Of a DNA stretch of 40,947 nt, positions 24,940-34,165 are shown in pieces. How positions within the stretch are numbered: position 1 is the first letter of the stretch; every line of letters starts with the position of its first letter. The translations under genes were made by a program, and so were the position numbers. The DNA comes from Cellulomonas rhizosphaerae (lineage in GTDB: Bacteria > Actinomycetota > Actinomycetes > Actinomycetales > Cellulomonadaceae): assembly GCF_003470205.1 (NCBI RefSeq), contig NZ_QWKP01000210.1, forward strand, positions 1 to 40,947, read 5' to 3'. Under the pieces are notes generated by a model that saw only the letters and a program-made list of their open reading frames with translations, did no database searches and was not told the DNA's origin.

Positions 24940-27900
24940 GCTCGTCCGGCGGCGCGGACGGGCACAGCTGGGCGTGCTCGCGGCGGTGCTCGCGGTCATG
25001 GTCGCGGGCTCGGCCCTCGTCGGGGTGTGCGTGCTGCTCACCACGGCCTCACCGCAGCGCGCGCTGCAGCTCGCGATCGTCCACTCGCCCGACGCGGACG
25101 TGCAGGTCGGCGTGGCGATCGGCTTCCCGGACGGCACGGACGACACCGACGTCGACGCGCGGGTCACGGCGACCGCGGCGGACCCCAGCGCCGTCGTCGC
25201 GCAGGCGTCGTCGCTGCTCACGGGCACGTTCGGAGACCTGCCGACGACGCTGACCACGTGGTCGTCGACGATCATGCAGTACCTGCCGTCCGGCGGGGGC
25301 TCCCTGCGTCTGGCGTACCTCGCCGACCTCGGCGTGCCGGACGAGCGAGGAAACCTCGTCGACGGACGGTGGCCCACCGCCCGGGGCGAGGTGGCCGTCC
25401 CCGAGTCGGCGGCGAAAGCCCTCGGGCTGGACGTCGGCAGCTCGACCACGCTCGCGGCGGAGCCGGGCGACCGGGGCACGGGGCTCGCGGTGGTGGGGAC
25501 GTTCGTGCCCCGCCCCGGCGCCGGGTGGGACGAGGACCCGCTGACGGGTGCGGGCACGAGCCAGAACTACCGCGGCTTCATCCCGGCGTACGGACCGTTC
25601 GTCGTCGCGCCGGGCGGCCTCGCCACCAGCGGCGTCCCGTTCCGTCGGGTCTCGCTGCAGGTGCAGCCCGATCTCGCGGGTGCGAGCGCGGCCGAGGTCG
25701 CGCGCGCAGGGGTGGCAGCGGACGCGCTGGAGGGCGCGCTGACCAGCGCGCTCGGCGACCGCGCGCAGAACGTCGTCGTCGACCTGCCGTTCGCCCGCAC
25801 GCTCGACGGCGCGCGCGAGCAGCGCGGGGTGACGAGCTCCGGCGTGCTCGCGGTGGCCCTGCTCGGCGCTGCGCTCGCGGCGACGGCGGTGCTGCTGGCC
25901 GCCCGGATGATCGCGGCCCGACGAGCGCCGGAGGCGGCCCTGCTCGTCGCTCGTGGCGCCAGCCGTGGGCGGCTCGTCGCGCAGGCCTCGGCGGAGGCCG
26001 CCGTCCTCGTCATGCTCTGCCTCGTTCCCGCGACCGTGCTCGCGCTGGGACTGTTCGGGCTCCTGAGCGGCGCGGTCGGCCTCGGCCCGGTCGGCATCCC
26101 CGAGGGCGGTCTCGCGCCGCTCGTCCTGGTCGTCACGGCTGTCGCGCTCACGCTCGGCGCCCTGCTCGTCGTGCCGTGGCTGCGCTCGGGGCCGTCGCGC
26201 GCCGGCCGCGAGGACCGGGTCGGCGTGGTGGCGCGGTCCGGCGCCGATCTGCTGCTGCTCGGGTTCGCCGTGCTCGCCTACCTGCAGCTGCGCGACCACG
26301 GCGTCGCGACCGGCTCGCGAGCCGACCCGGCGCTCGTCGTCGGCCCGGTGCTGTGCCTGCTCGCGGGCGCGGCCCTCGCGCTCCGACCGCTCCCGCTCCT
26401 CGCGCGGCGGGCCGATGCGCGCGCCGCCGCGGCCCGTTCGCTGGCTCTCCCGCTGGCCGCCTGGGGAGTGGCGCGCCGCCCGCAGGGCACGGCGGCGGCG
26501 TTCCTGGTGGTGCTCGCCACGGCGTGCGCGACGTTCGGGGTGGGCTTCGCCGCGACCTGGGCGCAGTCCGCGCGCGAGCAGGCGGCGGCCACGGTCGGCA
26601 CCGACCTGGCGGTGCCGGCGCACGTCGACCCCCTGGGGGGCGGCGCAGCCCTGCACGCGGCGACCGGCGGGCGTGTCAGCGCGGTCACCAGCCGTGCCGT
26701 GGCGCTCGGCTCGCGCGCGCAGCAGGGTGACCAGGCCGTGCGGCTCGTCGCGGTCGACACGCGCGACGCGGACGGGCTGCTGCGCGGCCGGCTGCCGAGC
26801 GGCGGCTGGACGGCCGCCACCGCCGGCCTCGCGTCGGCGGACCCGGTCGGCGGCGTGCAGCTGACCGGCCACAGCGCCGAGCTGGTCGTCTCCGGCCACG
26901 TCGGCGAGGACGTCCCGATGAACGTGTCCGTGACCGTGGTGCTGCAGGACCCCGACGGGGCACGCGCCGCGGTCGCCGCCGGCACCGTGACGCTCGACGA
27001 CGCTCCCCACCCTCTCGCGCTGGCCGTGCCCTCGGGCGCGCGCGTCGTCGCGATCGACGCGCAGCTCACCGCGGCGGGCGGGGAGCAGGACCTGGACCAC
27101 GACGTCCAAGCCCCGTACGTCGTCGACGTGACGATGCGCGACGCGACGCTCGCGCCCGGGACCTGGTCCGCCGCCCTCCCGGCGACCACCGACTACGTGG
27201 CCGCCTCCATGGAGAGCGTCACGGCCGCGGAGGTGGCCAGCGGCGTGCGCGTGAGGCTGGAGGGCTCGGCCTCCCTGCCCGGCCTGTTCTGGAGCGACGG
27301 TGTGCTGACCGCGCTCGCGTTCCGCCCGGTCGACGACGTTCCCGTCGTCGTGTCGGCGCGCCTGGCCGACGAGCTCGGGCTCGCGGTGGGCGACGGCGTG
27401 CAGCTCTCGCTCGGGGTGACTCCGGTGCAGGCGAAGGTCCGGGGCGTCGTCGCGTACGTGCCGTCGCAACCCCGCGCGGCGGCGCTGCTCGCCGACGAGG
27501 ACACCTTGTCCCGCGCCGCGGTCAGCCACGGCAGCCTCGACTCGCTGACCGACGCCTGGTGGGTCGGCGGTGCGATCCCCACGACCGCAGCCGCGGCGCT
27601 CGAGGCCCAGGGCATCGGGCCCGTGACCGAGCGCGCGGCCGTGGCGCACGCGAGCGTCGACGGCCCGCTTCGCGCAGCCCAGCGCGCGGCGATCGCGCTG
27701 CTGGTGATCGCCGCGCTCGCGCTCGCGATCGCCGGCGTCGTCCTGCACTCGACGACCGCGCTCGACGCGCGCGAGGTCGACGTGGCCCGGCTGCGCGGGC
27801 TGGGTGCCTCGCGCCGCACGGTCCGCACCTCGGTGCTCGCCGAGCAGGCCGTCCTCACCGGGCTGCCGATCCTCGCGGGTGCGCTCCTGGGCGCCCTGGC

Positions 27901-28102
27901 GTGCTGGGCGGTCGGACCTCTGCTGGCGATCTCGGCCGAGGGGCTCCCGCCCGTGCCGTCCGCCGCCGTCGTCTGGCCGTGGCAGGCCCAGGGCGCGACG
28001 ATCCTCGCGCTCGTGCTCGGCTGCGCCGTGGTCATCGTGCCGCTGGCTGCCCGTGCCGTGCGGCGCGCGACGATCGGGCGCCTACGGATGGACGCGGCAT
28101 GA
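24932..28102 (+). CDS. Large FtsX-type ABC permease
   Basis: A 1056-residue membrane protein. An N-terminal helix (about 13-38) is followed by a large extracytoplasmic region to about 295, then a cluster of membrane helices (about 300-520). A second long extracytoplasmic region follows to about 910, and a final three-helix FtsX block ends the protein with ARLRGLGASRRTVRTSVLAEQ. This double FtsX layout is typical of large actinobacterial exporters that move lipids, peptides or drugs. Substrate unknown. The stop overlaps the next start (ATGA). Confidence 0.88.
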   Translation: MGELVRRRGRAQLGVLAAVLAVMVAGSALVGVCVLLTTASPQRALQLAIVHSPDADVQVGVAIGFPDGTDDTDVDARVTATAADPSAVVAQASSLLTGTFGDLPTTLTTWSSTIMQYLPSGGGSLRLAYLADLGVPDERGNLVDGRWPTARGEVAVPESAAKALGLDVGSSTTLAAEPGDRGTGLAVVGTFVPRPGAGWDEDPLTGAGTSQNYRGFIPAYGPFVVAPGGLATSGVPFRRVSLQVQPDLAGASAAEVARAGVAADALEGALTSALGDRAQNVVVDLPFARTLDGAREQRGVTSSGVLAVALLGAALAATAVLLAARMIAARRAPEAALLVARGASRGRLVAQASAEAAVLVMLCLVPATVLALGLFGLLSGAVGLGPVGIPEGGLAPLVLVVTAVALTLGALLVVPWLRSGPSRAGREDRVGVVARSGADLLLLGFAVLAYLQLRDHGVATGSRADPALVVGPVLCLLAGAALALRPLPLLARRADARAAAARSLALPLAAWGVARRPQGTAAAFLVVLATACATFGVGFAATWAQSAREQAAATVGTDLAVPAHVDPLGGGAALHAATGGRVSAVTSRAVALGSRAQQGDQAVRLVAVDTRDADGLLRGRLPSGGWTAATAGLASADPVGGVQLTGHSAELVVSGHVGEDVPMNVSVTVVLQDPDGARAAVAAGTVTLDDAPHPLALAVPSGARVVAIDAQLTAAGGEQDLDHDVQAPYVVDVTMRDATLAPGTWSAALPATTDYVAASMESVTAAEVASGVRVRLEGSASLPGLFWSDGVLTALAFRPVDDVPVVVSARLADELGLAVGDGVQLSLGVTPVQAKVRGVVAYVPSQPRAAALLADEDTLSRAAVSHGSLDSLTDAWWVGGAIPTTAAAALEAQGIGPVTERAAVAHASVDGPLRAAQRAAIALLVIAALALAIAGVVLHSTTALDAREVDVARLRGLGASRRTVRTSVLAEQAVLTGLPILAGALLGALACWAVGPLLAISAEGLPPVPSAAVVWPWQAQGATILALVLGCAVVIVPLAARAVRRATIGRLRMDAA

Positions 28103-30837
28103 GGACCGCGTGGCGCGTGGCACGCGCCGACCTCTGGCCGCTGCTCGTCACGATGCTCGTCGTCGCCCTCACCGTGGGGATCACCGTCGCCGTGCCGACG
28201 CAGCTCTCCGCACGGGCGGACAGCGCCGTCCGGTCCGCTGTGGCGCAGGCGGACCCGCCCGCCGACCTCGTCGTCACGTCCACGTACGGGCCGGGGAACT
28301 CCGACGCGAGCGCCGACGCCTCGGACACCACGGCGAGCGTGGATGACGCCGCGCGCGCGATGGTCACCGCGATGCCCGCATCGCTGCGGCCGGTGCTCGG
28401 GCCGCCGACCGCCGCAGCCAGCAGTACCGAGCTCGGCGTCAGCACCGCCCGGCTGCCCGCCGGCGGCGTGCTGTGGATGACGTACCTGTGGGCGGGCCGG
28501 GAGCCCGCGGTCCGCTGGGTGTCGGGGGTCGCCCCGGGCCGTCCCGGCACCGACGGCGCGGTCCAGCTCGCGCTGTCCGAGGCGGTCGCGCGGTCCCTGG
28601 GCGTGAGCGCGGGCGACACGTTCGAGGCCATCAAGCCCGACCGCTCGGCCGTGCCCGTGCTGATCAGCGGCGTCTTCGACGCGGTGGACCCGGACGATCC
28701 GGTGTGGGTGGCGCGACCCGAGGTGCTCGAGCCCACGGTGGGCGGCCCGCGTGCCGCGCCGACGACCCTCGTCGCCGGGCTGCTGTCCGCGGCCTCGTTG
28801 CCCGCGGCGCGGGCCGCGCTCGAGGCGGACGGTGTGACCCGCACGTTCCGGTTCCCGGTCGATCCACGGGCCCTGGACTACGGGCACTCCGAGGCGCTCG
28901 TCCGGCAGCTGGCGGCGATCGAGGCCTCACCCGAGGTACTACGTGCCCCGGCACCTGCGCCCCGGGTCACGACACAGCTCGACGCCCTGCTCCTGCAAGC
29001 CCGTGCGCGCGTGGCGGCGACGTGGTCGCAGGCCACGGTGCTGCTCACCGGGTTGGCGAGCGGAGCCCTCCTGGTGCTCCTGGTCGCGGCGGACCTCCTG
29101 GCCCGACGACGGTCGGAGGCGCTCCGGACGGTCCGTGCCCGAGGGGCCACGCTCCTCGGCATCGCCGGGCGCGCCGGTGCCGAGGCGGCCGTCGTCGTCG
29201 GTCTGGGTGCTGCGGCCGGGGTGCTGCTCGGCCTTGCCGTGGCACCCGGCCCGGTGAGCTGGCTCCCCGTCGTCGTCCTGGTGGTCGTGGGTGTCCTCGC
29301 GCCGCCGGCCTTCGCGGCGGCGACTGCCGCACGAGCCGAGGCCCGACGGGTCTCGACGGATCGGCACCAGCGCCGCCTCGCGCGGCGCGTCCGCACGGTG
29401 CGACGCGTGGCGTTCGAGGTCGCGCTGGTCGTGCTCGCGGTCGTGGCTCTGGCCGCGCTCCGGCGTCGCGGCGTCGTCTCGACGTCCGGCGCGGACCTCG
29501 TGCTCGCCGCCGCACCGGTGCTGGTCGCGGCGGCGGGTGCGCTGCTGCTCTGGCGCGCGGTCCCGCCGCTGCTCGGCGTCGCGCAGCGAGCCGCGCGCCG
29601 ATCACGGCGAGCCGGCCCACTGCTGGCCGTGGCACGTGCACGGGCGACGAGCGCCGCACCGCCGTTCGTCGCGCTCGTCGTGGTCGTCACTCTTGCCGCG
29701 CTCTGCGGCACGTTCGCGGGAACGGCACGGGCCGGCCAGTCCGCGGGCTCCTGGGACGCCGTGGGGGCGGACGCCCTGGTCAGGACGGCGTCGCCCGACG
29801 CGGCCCTGGCGGGCGCGGCACACTCGCTGGCGGCGGCCGACGACGTCGAGGCGGCGGCCGTGGGCCGGGTCCAACCCAGAGCCCAGCTCTTCGGGGTGCC
29901 GGGCACCGACGAGGTGCGCGTGCTCGCCGTCGACCCCGTGACCTACGGACGGCTGCTGGCCGCGACGCCGTTCGGCACCGCCCCCGAGCTCGTCGAGCTG
30001 GCGGACGCGTCCCGGCAGGCGACCACCCGCGCGACCCCCGGGCCGCTGCCCGCGCTCGTCGCCAGGGCGCTGCTCGGCACGAAGCCGTCGCTGCGGTGGG
30101 GGGACGCGACGATCGACCTCGCACCCGTGGGCCGCGTGCCCGACCTCCCCGCGGCGCAGCCCGACGGGGCCCCCGCGGCCGCGACCGTCGTCGTGGACCG
30201 CGCTGCCCTCACGGCGGTGGTCACCGCGGTCGCCGCTGCGCGGGCGGTCCGGACGGGCACCACGGCCGTCCGCCCGGACCAGGCGGTGGCCGACCCGGAC
30301 ACCGTGTGGCTTGTCGGCGCCGGTGCCACGGCTGCCGCGCGCGCGGCAGCCGCAGGGACGGGGTGGGACGTGCTTCCCCGCGCGCAGTGGCTCGCCGACC
30401 ATCGGTCGGACCCGCTGGTCGACGGGCTGCTGCGGCTCGTCGGGCTGGTCGCGGCCGCGTGCGCCGGGCTCGCGGTGGTCGTCGTGGTCCTGGATGCAGC
30501 GGCGTCGGCGCCCGGACGCGGACGAGCGCTCTCGACGGCGCGGGTACTGGGGCTGCGCCGCCGGGGAGCGGCACGGATCGCCGCCGGCGAGCAGCTTCCA
30601 CCGACGCTGCTCGCCGCGCTGGGTGGCACGCTCCTCGGCGTCCTGCTCGCCGGCGCGATCGTGGCTCCGCTGGCGCTGCGGCTGGTCACCGGGCAGTCGG
30701 GCGACCCCCGGCTGGTGCTGCCTTGGTGGGCGGCGATCCCGATCGTGCTGCTCGCGGTGACCGTGCTCGTGGTTGTCGCGGCCGAGTCGGCCGCCCGCCG
30801 CCGCGAGTCGCTGGGGCAGGTGCTCCGCACGCGATGA
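28099..30837 (+). CDS. Large FtsX-type ABC permease (second subunit)
   Basis: A 912-residue membrane protein built like the upstream permease: an N-terminal helix (about 13-36), an extracytoplasmic domain, a central helix cluster (about 310-480), a second extracytoplasmic region and a terminal three-helix block with STARVLGLRRRGAARIAAGEQ. ATG 28099 overlaps the upstream stop by four bases. The two permeases probably form one heterodimer with the two ATPases. The frame is open far upstream only because of base composition. Confidence 0.88.
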   Translation: MRTAWRVARADLWPLLVTMLVVALTVGITVAVPTQLSARADSAVRSAVAQADPPADLVVTSTYGPGNSDASADASDTTASVDDAARAMVTAMPASLRPVLGPPTAAASSTELGVSTARLPAGGVLWMTYLWAGREPAVRWVSGVAPGRPGTDGAVQLALSEAVARSLGVSAGDTFEAIKPDRSAVPVLISGVFDAVDPDDPVWVARPEVLEPTVGGPRAAPTTLVAGLLSAASLPAARAALEADGVTRTFRFPVDPRALDYGHSEALVRQLAAIEASPEVLRAPAPAPRVTTQLDALLLQARARVAATWSQATVLLTGLASGALLVLLVAADLLARRRSEALRTVRARGATLLGIAGRAGAEAAVVVGLGAAAGVLLGLAVAPGPVSWLPVVVLVVVGVLAPPAFAAATAARAEARRVSTDRHQRRLARRVRTVRRVAFEVALVVLAVVALAALRRRGVVSTSGADLVLAAAPVLVAAAGALLLWRAVPPLLGVAQRAARRSRRAGPLLAVARARATSAAPPFVALVVVVTLAALCGTFAGTARAGQSAGSWDAVGADALVRTASPDAALAGAAHSLAAADDVEAAAVGRVQPRAQLFGVPGTDEVRVLAVDPVTYGRLLAATPFGTAPELVELADASRQATTRATPGPLPALVARALLGTKPSLRWGDATIDLAPVGRVPDLPAAQPDGAPAAATVVVDRAALTAVVTAVAAARAVRTGTTAVRPDQAVADPDTVWLVGAGATAAARAAAAGTGWDVLPRAQWLADHRSDPLVDGLLRLVGLVAAACAGLAVVVVVLDAAASAPGRGRALSTARVLGLRRRGAARIAAGEQLPPTLLAALGGTLLGVLLAGAIVAPLALRLVTGQSGDPRLVLPWWAAIPIVLLAVTVLVVVAAESAARRRESLGQVLRTR

Positions 30838-31760
30838 CGCCGGTCACCGGCGCCCAGCACTCGCGCTCCGATCCACCCGTCCGCAGACTGCATCCCGTGG
30901 ACACTCTCCCGGCCGACGGGCACACCCGAGGGGCGGCGCCCACCCTCGCCGCGACGCCCCGCGAGGCTGCGCGGGTGCTGGCCGCCGCGCTGGTCTGCGG
31001 GTCGGCGGTCCTGCTCTTCGCGGTGCACGTGCGCCCGATGGGCTACCTGCCCCTCGTCGTCGGCGTGGCTCTGGGGTTCGCGGTGGACCGCGCGCTGGGG
31101 CGGGACCTCGCCCTCGTCGGCCTCGGCATGACCGTCATCACGACGATCTCCCTCAAGGCGGATCTCTCAGATGCGGGGATGGCCCGTTTCACCGTCGCGC
31201 TGGCGGGTGCGGTGCTCGTCCCGTACGTGCTGTCGCGCTTCGTGCTGCGGCAGGACGTCATCCGGTTCCCGCTGCGGACCGGGCGACGGTGGAGCCGCAC
31301 CCAGGTGGTCTACCTGATGGTGGTCGTCGTCCTGGCCTACCTGCTCCTGCCCTGGTACTTCCTCGGGTCGGGCGCGTACGAGAACTGGCCGACGGTGGAC
31401 ACGTCGCAGGACGTGGCGCGGCTGTTCGTCGGGGTCAACGCGGTCGGGATCTGGGACGAGCTGTTCTTCGTGTGCACCGTGCTCGCACTGCTGCGCGTGC
31501 ACTTCCCGTTCGCCTTGGCGAACGTGCTCCAGGCTGTCGTCTTCGTCTCGTTCCTGTGGGAGCTCGGGTACCGCGAGTGGGGTCCGCTCCTGACGATCCC
31601 GTTCGCGCTGGTGCAGGGGTGGATCTTCCGCAAGACCGCGTCCCTGACGTACGTCGTGACGGTGCACCTGCTGTTCGACCTGGTGGTGTTCATGGTGCTG
31701 GTCCATGCGCACAACCCGGGCACGTTCGACGTGTTCGTCACGGCCCCGGCCGCCTGGTAG
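30834..31760 (+). CDS. CPBP-like integral membrane protein, divergent motifs
   Basis: A 308-residue protein with an N-terminal cytoplasmic tail of about 45 residues and roughly eight membrane helices. The C-terminal half resembles CPBP (Abi) intramembrane proteases: IWDELFF (206-212) sits where EExxxR is expected, and VHLLFD with His278 matches the last motif. The first Glu is Asp and the Arg is absent, so protease activity is doubtful. It is coupled by ATGA overlap to the exporter permease, suggesting a role in assembly, cargo processing or self-protection for that exporter. Confidence 0.6.
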   Translation: MTPVTGAQHSRSDPPVRRLHPVDTLPADGHTRGAAPTLAATPREAARVLAAALVCGSAVLLFAVHVRPMGYLPLVVGVALGFAVDRALGRDLALVGLGMTVITTISLKADLSDAGMARFTVALAGAVLVPYVLSRFVLRQDVIRFPLRTGRRWSRTQVVYLMVVVVLAYLLLPWYFLGSGAYENWPTVDTSQDVARLFVGVNAVGIWDELFFVCTVLALLRVHFPFALANVLQAVVFVSFLWELGYREWGPLLTIPFALVQGWIFRKTASLTYVVTVHLLFDLVVFMVLVHAHNPGTFDVFVTAPAAW

Positions 31761-31811
31761 CCGAGCGATATCTGCTTCGGCCTCGCGCCGCACGCCCCTA
31801 CGCTGATACCG

Positions 31812-32315
31812 GTGCTGATCCGACCTGAACGCCCCGACGACGTCGACGCCATCGATCGCCTGACCATCGCGGCCTTCGAGCCGCAGTGGTTCAGCGACGG
31901 TTCCGAGGCGCCGATCCTCCGTGCGCTGCGCGCGTCAGGCGAGCTGACGATCTCGCTCGTGGCGGAGGACGACGGCGACGTCATCGGGCACGTCGCGTTC
32001 TCGCCCGTGACGATCGACGGGTCGCACGACGGCTGGTTCGGGCTCGGTCCGATCTCCGTCCGGCTCGACCGGCAACGCCAGGGTGTGGGGCGGGCGCTCG
32101 TGGCCGAGGGTCTGCGCCGGCTGCGGGACCGCGGCGCGCGCGGCTGCGCGCTGATCGGCGACCCGGACATCTACGGCCGGATGGGCTTCACGGGCGACGG
32201 CTCGCTGACGCACGGAGAGCTGGACCCGAGCGCCGTCCAGCACGTCGCGTTCTCGGGCCCCTCCCCGCGCGGCGAGGTGCACTTCGCGCCGGCGTTCGAC
32301 GATGCGGGTCATTGA
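31812..32315 (+). CDS. GNAT N-acetyltransferase (YhbS-like)
   Basis: A 167-residue acetyltransferase. The order is typical: LIRPERPDDVDAIDRLT, GHVAFSPVTI, LGPISVRLDRQRQGVGRALV (acetyl-CoA loop), then GDPDIYGRMGF. This matches the YhbS group. GTG 31812 lies seven bases after TACGCT, supporting a leaderless start. It is 51 bases after the exporter operon and has its own -10 box, so it is probably a separate unit. Substrate unknown. Confidence 0.88.
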   Translation: MLIRPERPDDVDAIDRLTIAAFEPQWFSDGSEAPILRALRASGELTISLVAEDDGDVIGHVAFSPVTIDGSHDGWFGLGPISVRLDRQRQGVGRALVAEGLRRLRDRGARGCALIGDPDIYGRMGFTGDGSLTHGELDPSAVQHVAFSGPSPRGEVHFAPAFDDAGH

Positions 32316-32338
32316 GCGCGGAGCTACTCGACGCGCAC

Positions 32339-32390
32339 TTGAACGTGTTCAAAGCCAGGGGCTAGCCTGGTCGTGTTGAACATGTTCAAC
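32339..32390 (+). promoter_or_regulatory. Promoter with two TTGAAC-NN-GTTCAA operators
   Basis: Two palindromes, TTGAACGTGTTCAA (32339-32352) and GTTGAACATGTTCAAC (32375-32390), lie 37 bases apart centre to centre. The first half of the upstream palindrome can serve as the -35 box, with TAGCCT (32363-32368) 18 bases later as -10. The second palindrome then covers the transcription start. This is a classic repressor layout. The likely target is the membrane protein gene at 32435; no regulator gene is adjacent. Confidence 0.65.
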
Positions 32391-32434
32391 CAGCCGCTGG
32401 TCTTGTGGCTGACATCCCGCCCAGGAGCGATCCG

Positions 32435-32869
32435 ATGAGTCCCACCGTCATCACGTACCTCGTCTACATCGCGCTCAGCGTCGCGTTGACGATCTGGGTC
32501 GCCAGGACCCTGAAGCGCAACGGGGCGATCTTCCTCGTCGACGCCTTCCACGGCGAGGAGAAGGTCGCCGCTGCGACCAACCAGCTCCTGGTCGTCGGGT
32601 TCTACCTGATCAACCTCGGGTTCGTCTCGCTCATGCTCCGCGTGGGCGAGCCCGTCACGACGGCCCAGCAGGGGATCGAGGCGCTGGCCTCCAAGCTCGG
32701 TGCGGTGGCACTCCTGCTCGGCGCGTTCCACCTCGCCAACGTCCTCGTCCTGAGCCGGGTGCGCCGGCACCGCACCGTCCCGGCCCTGCCGCAGGCCGCC
32801 GCGGATCCGTCCGAGCACGAGCGGCCGTCAGGGATCCCCGTCTACGGAAACCCGTACGCTCGCCCCTGA
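32435..32869 (+). CDS. Small integral membrane protein
   Basis: A 144-residue protein with three hydrophobic segments (about 3-23, 47-68 and 90-108) and a polar C-terminal tail ending in IPVYGNPYARP. ATG 32435 is preceded by AGGAG at eight bases. I do not recognise the family. Its only strong clue is the promoter with two perfect operator palindromes, so it is probably tightly induced by some signal. A role in transport or signal sensing is possible but unsupported. Confidence 0.7.
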   Translation: MSPTVITYLVYIALSVALTIWVARTLKRNGAIFLVDAFHGEEKVAAATNQLLVVGFYLINLGFVSLMLRVGEPVTTAQQGIEALASKLGAVALLLGAFHLANVLVLSRVRRHRTVPALPQAAADPSEHERPSGIPVYGNPYARP

Positions 32870-32905
32870 CGTCGCCCTTCGGCCAGCAGGGACCCGGGCC
32901 GACAG

Positions 32906-33946
32906 TCAGCTCTCGTCCGGGAACTTCCCTCGCACGGTCCCGTCCATCGCGTCAGCGAGGGCGTAGATCACCGGCCAGGCGCCCTCGGAGCTGTTGCCGA
33001 GCACGGTCACCGTGGTGCGCGTCTCCGGCACGTGGGTGGACCGGAACGACGCACCCGCGTCGTAGCCCTCGAGGATCAGCGACGAGCTGCGCCGGCCGAG
33101 CCAGAAGCCCATCCCGTACCGCTTGTGCTCGGACGGCACGTCGACGCGGGGCCGGATCATCTCGGCGAGCGTGCCGGGGGACACGATCCGGCCGTCCAGC
33201 AGGGCGTTCCAGAACCGGTGCAGGTCGTCGGCGGTGAAGTACATCCCGCCGTCGCCGTTGCCCCGGACGGGCAGGTGCAGCACGTTGGTGCGATTGCCCC
33301 CCTCGTCCAGGTACCCGAGCGCTGCATCCGCGGGGAGGTCGTCGGAGCGGAGGAACGCCGAGCCGGTGAGTCCCGCCCGGTCGCAGACCTCGGTCTGGAC
33401 GAGCTCGTGGAACGTGCGCCCGCTGACGCGCTCCGCGACGAGCGCAAGCACCACGTACCCGCCGTTGCAGTAGGAGAACCGCTCGCCGGGCGGGAACTTC
33501 TGCGGGAAGCCGTCGAGGGCGGGCACGAACGCCTCGGTCTCGGCCAGCGCGTGCAGCGGCAGGGAGAAGATGTAGTCGTCGATCTCCCCGTCGCCCTCCT
33601 CGTCGAGGTAGTCGCCGATCCCGGACGTGTGGGTGAGCAGGTGCTCGATCGTGACCGCATCGTCGACGAGGGGCAGGTCGGTGCCGAGGATCGGTCGCAC
33701 GAGGTCCCCGAGGCCCAACGTGCCGGCCTCGACGAGCCGCATGATCGCGAGCGCGGTGAAGCCCTTGTTGCCGCTCGCGGCCGAGATGCGGGTGCTCGGC
33801 ATGAGCGGGATGCCGAGGGCGCGGTTCGCGAACCCCTCGCACCGCTCGAGAGTGCGGGTGCCGCCGACGTCGATGGTGAGCACACCGGTGAACGACTCCG
33901 CCTCGATGGCGGCATCGAGCGCCTCGGGGCTGATCGGCATGGTCAT
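32906..33946 (-). CDS. Serine hydrolase, class C beta-lactamase-like
   Basis: A 346-residue member of the beta-lactamase/PBP4-like serine hydrolase family. The nucleophile motif is SGNK (Ser58, Lys61), followed by LLTHTSGIGDY (103-113) and the YCN box (159-161). No signal peptide is visible, so it is probably cytoplasmic and more likely an esterase or peptidase than an antibiotic-resistance enzyme. GAGGGAG lies a few bases before ATG 33946. Just upstream a 9-mer CTGCAAGAC is repeated with a 10-base period (34015-34033). Confidence 0.83.
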   Translation of the reverse strand: MTMPISPEALDAAIEAESFTGVLTIDVGGTRTLERCEGFANRALGIPLMPSTRISAASGNKGFTALAIMRLVEAGTLGLGDLVRPILGTDLPLVDDAVTIEHLLTHTSGIGDYLDEEGDGEIDDYIFSLPLHALAETEAFVPALDGFPQKFPPGERFSYCNGGYVVLALVAERVSGRTFHELVQTEVCDRAGLTGSAFLRSDDLPADAALGYLDEGGNRTNVLHLPVRGNGDGGMYFTADDLHRFWNALLDGRIVSPGTLAEMIRPRVDVPSEHKRYGMGFWLGRRSSSLILEGYDAGASFRSTHVPETRTTVTVLGNSSEGAWPVIYALADAMDGTVRGKFPDES

Positions 33947-34165
33947 GGTCGACTCCCTCGTCGTCAGGGACCCACTCTCCCAGCCGCGCCCGCGGGGCAG
34001 CAGCCTGATTTTGGCTGCAAGACCCTGCAAGACTGCGCGTGCTGAGGCCGGCACCTACTCCGGCTCGGGCGGGTGTAACCGGGGGTGCCGACGATTGGGC
34101 GTTCGTCGAGAGCGGGTGGTTCCTGCCGCCGAGCTCGGGCGCCTCACGCGCGCCTGACCTGCTGC

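Noticed and set aside
25049-27748. 900-codon open frame opposite the first permease
   Set aside because: Composition artefact: the plus-strand frame has clear membrane helices and FtsX motifs, while the minus frame is Arg/Gly/Asp-rich and featureless.
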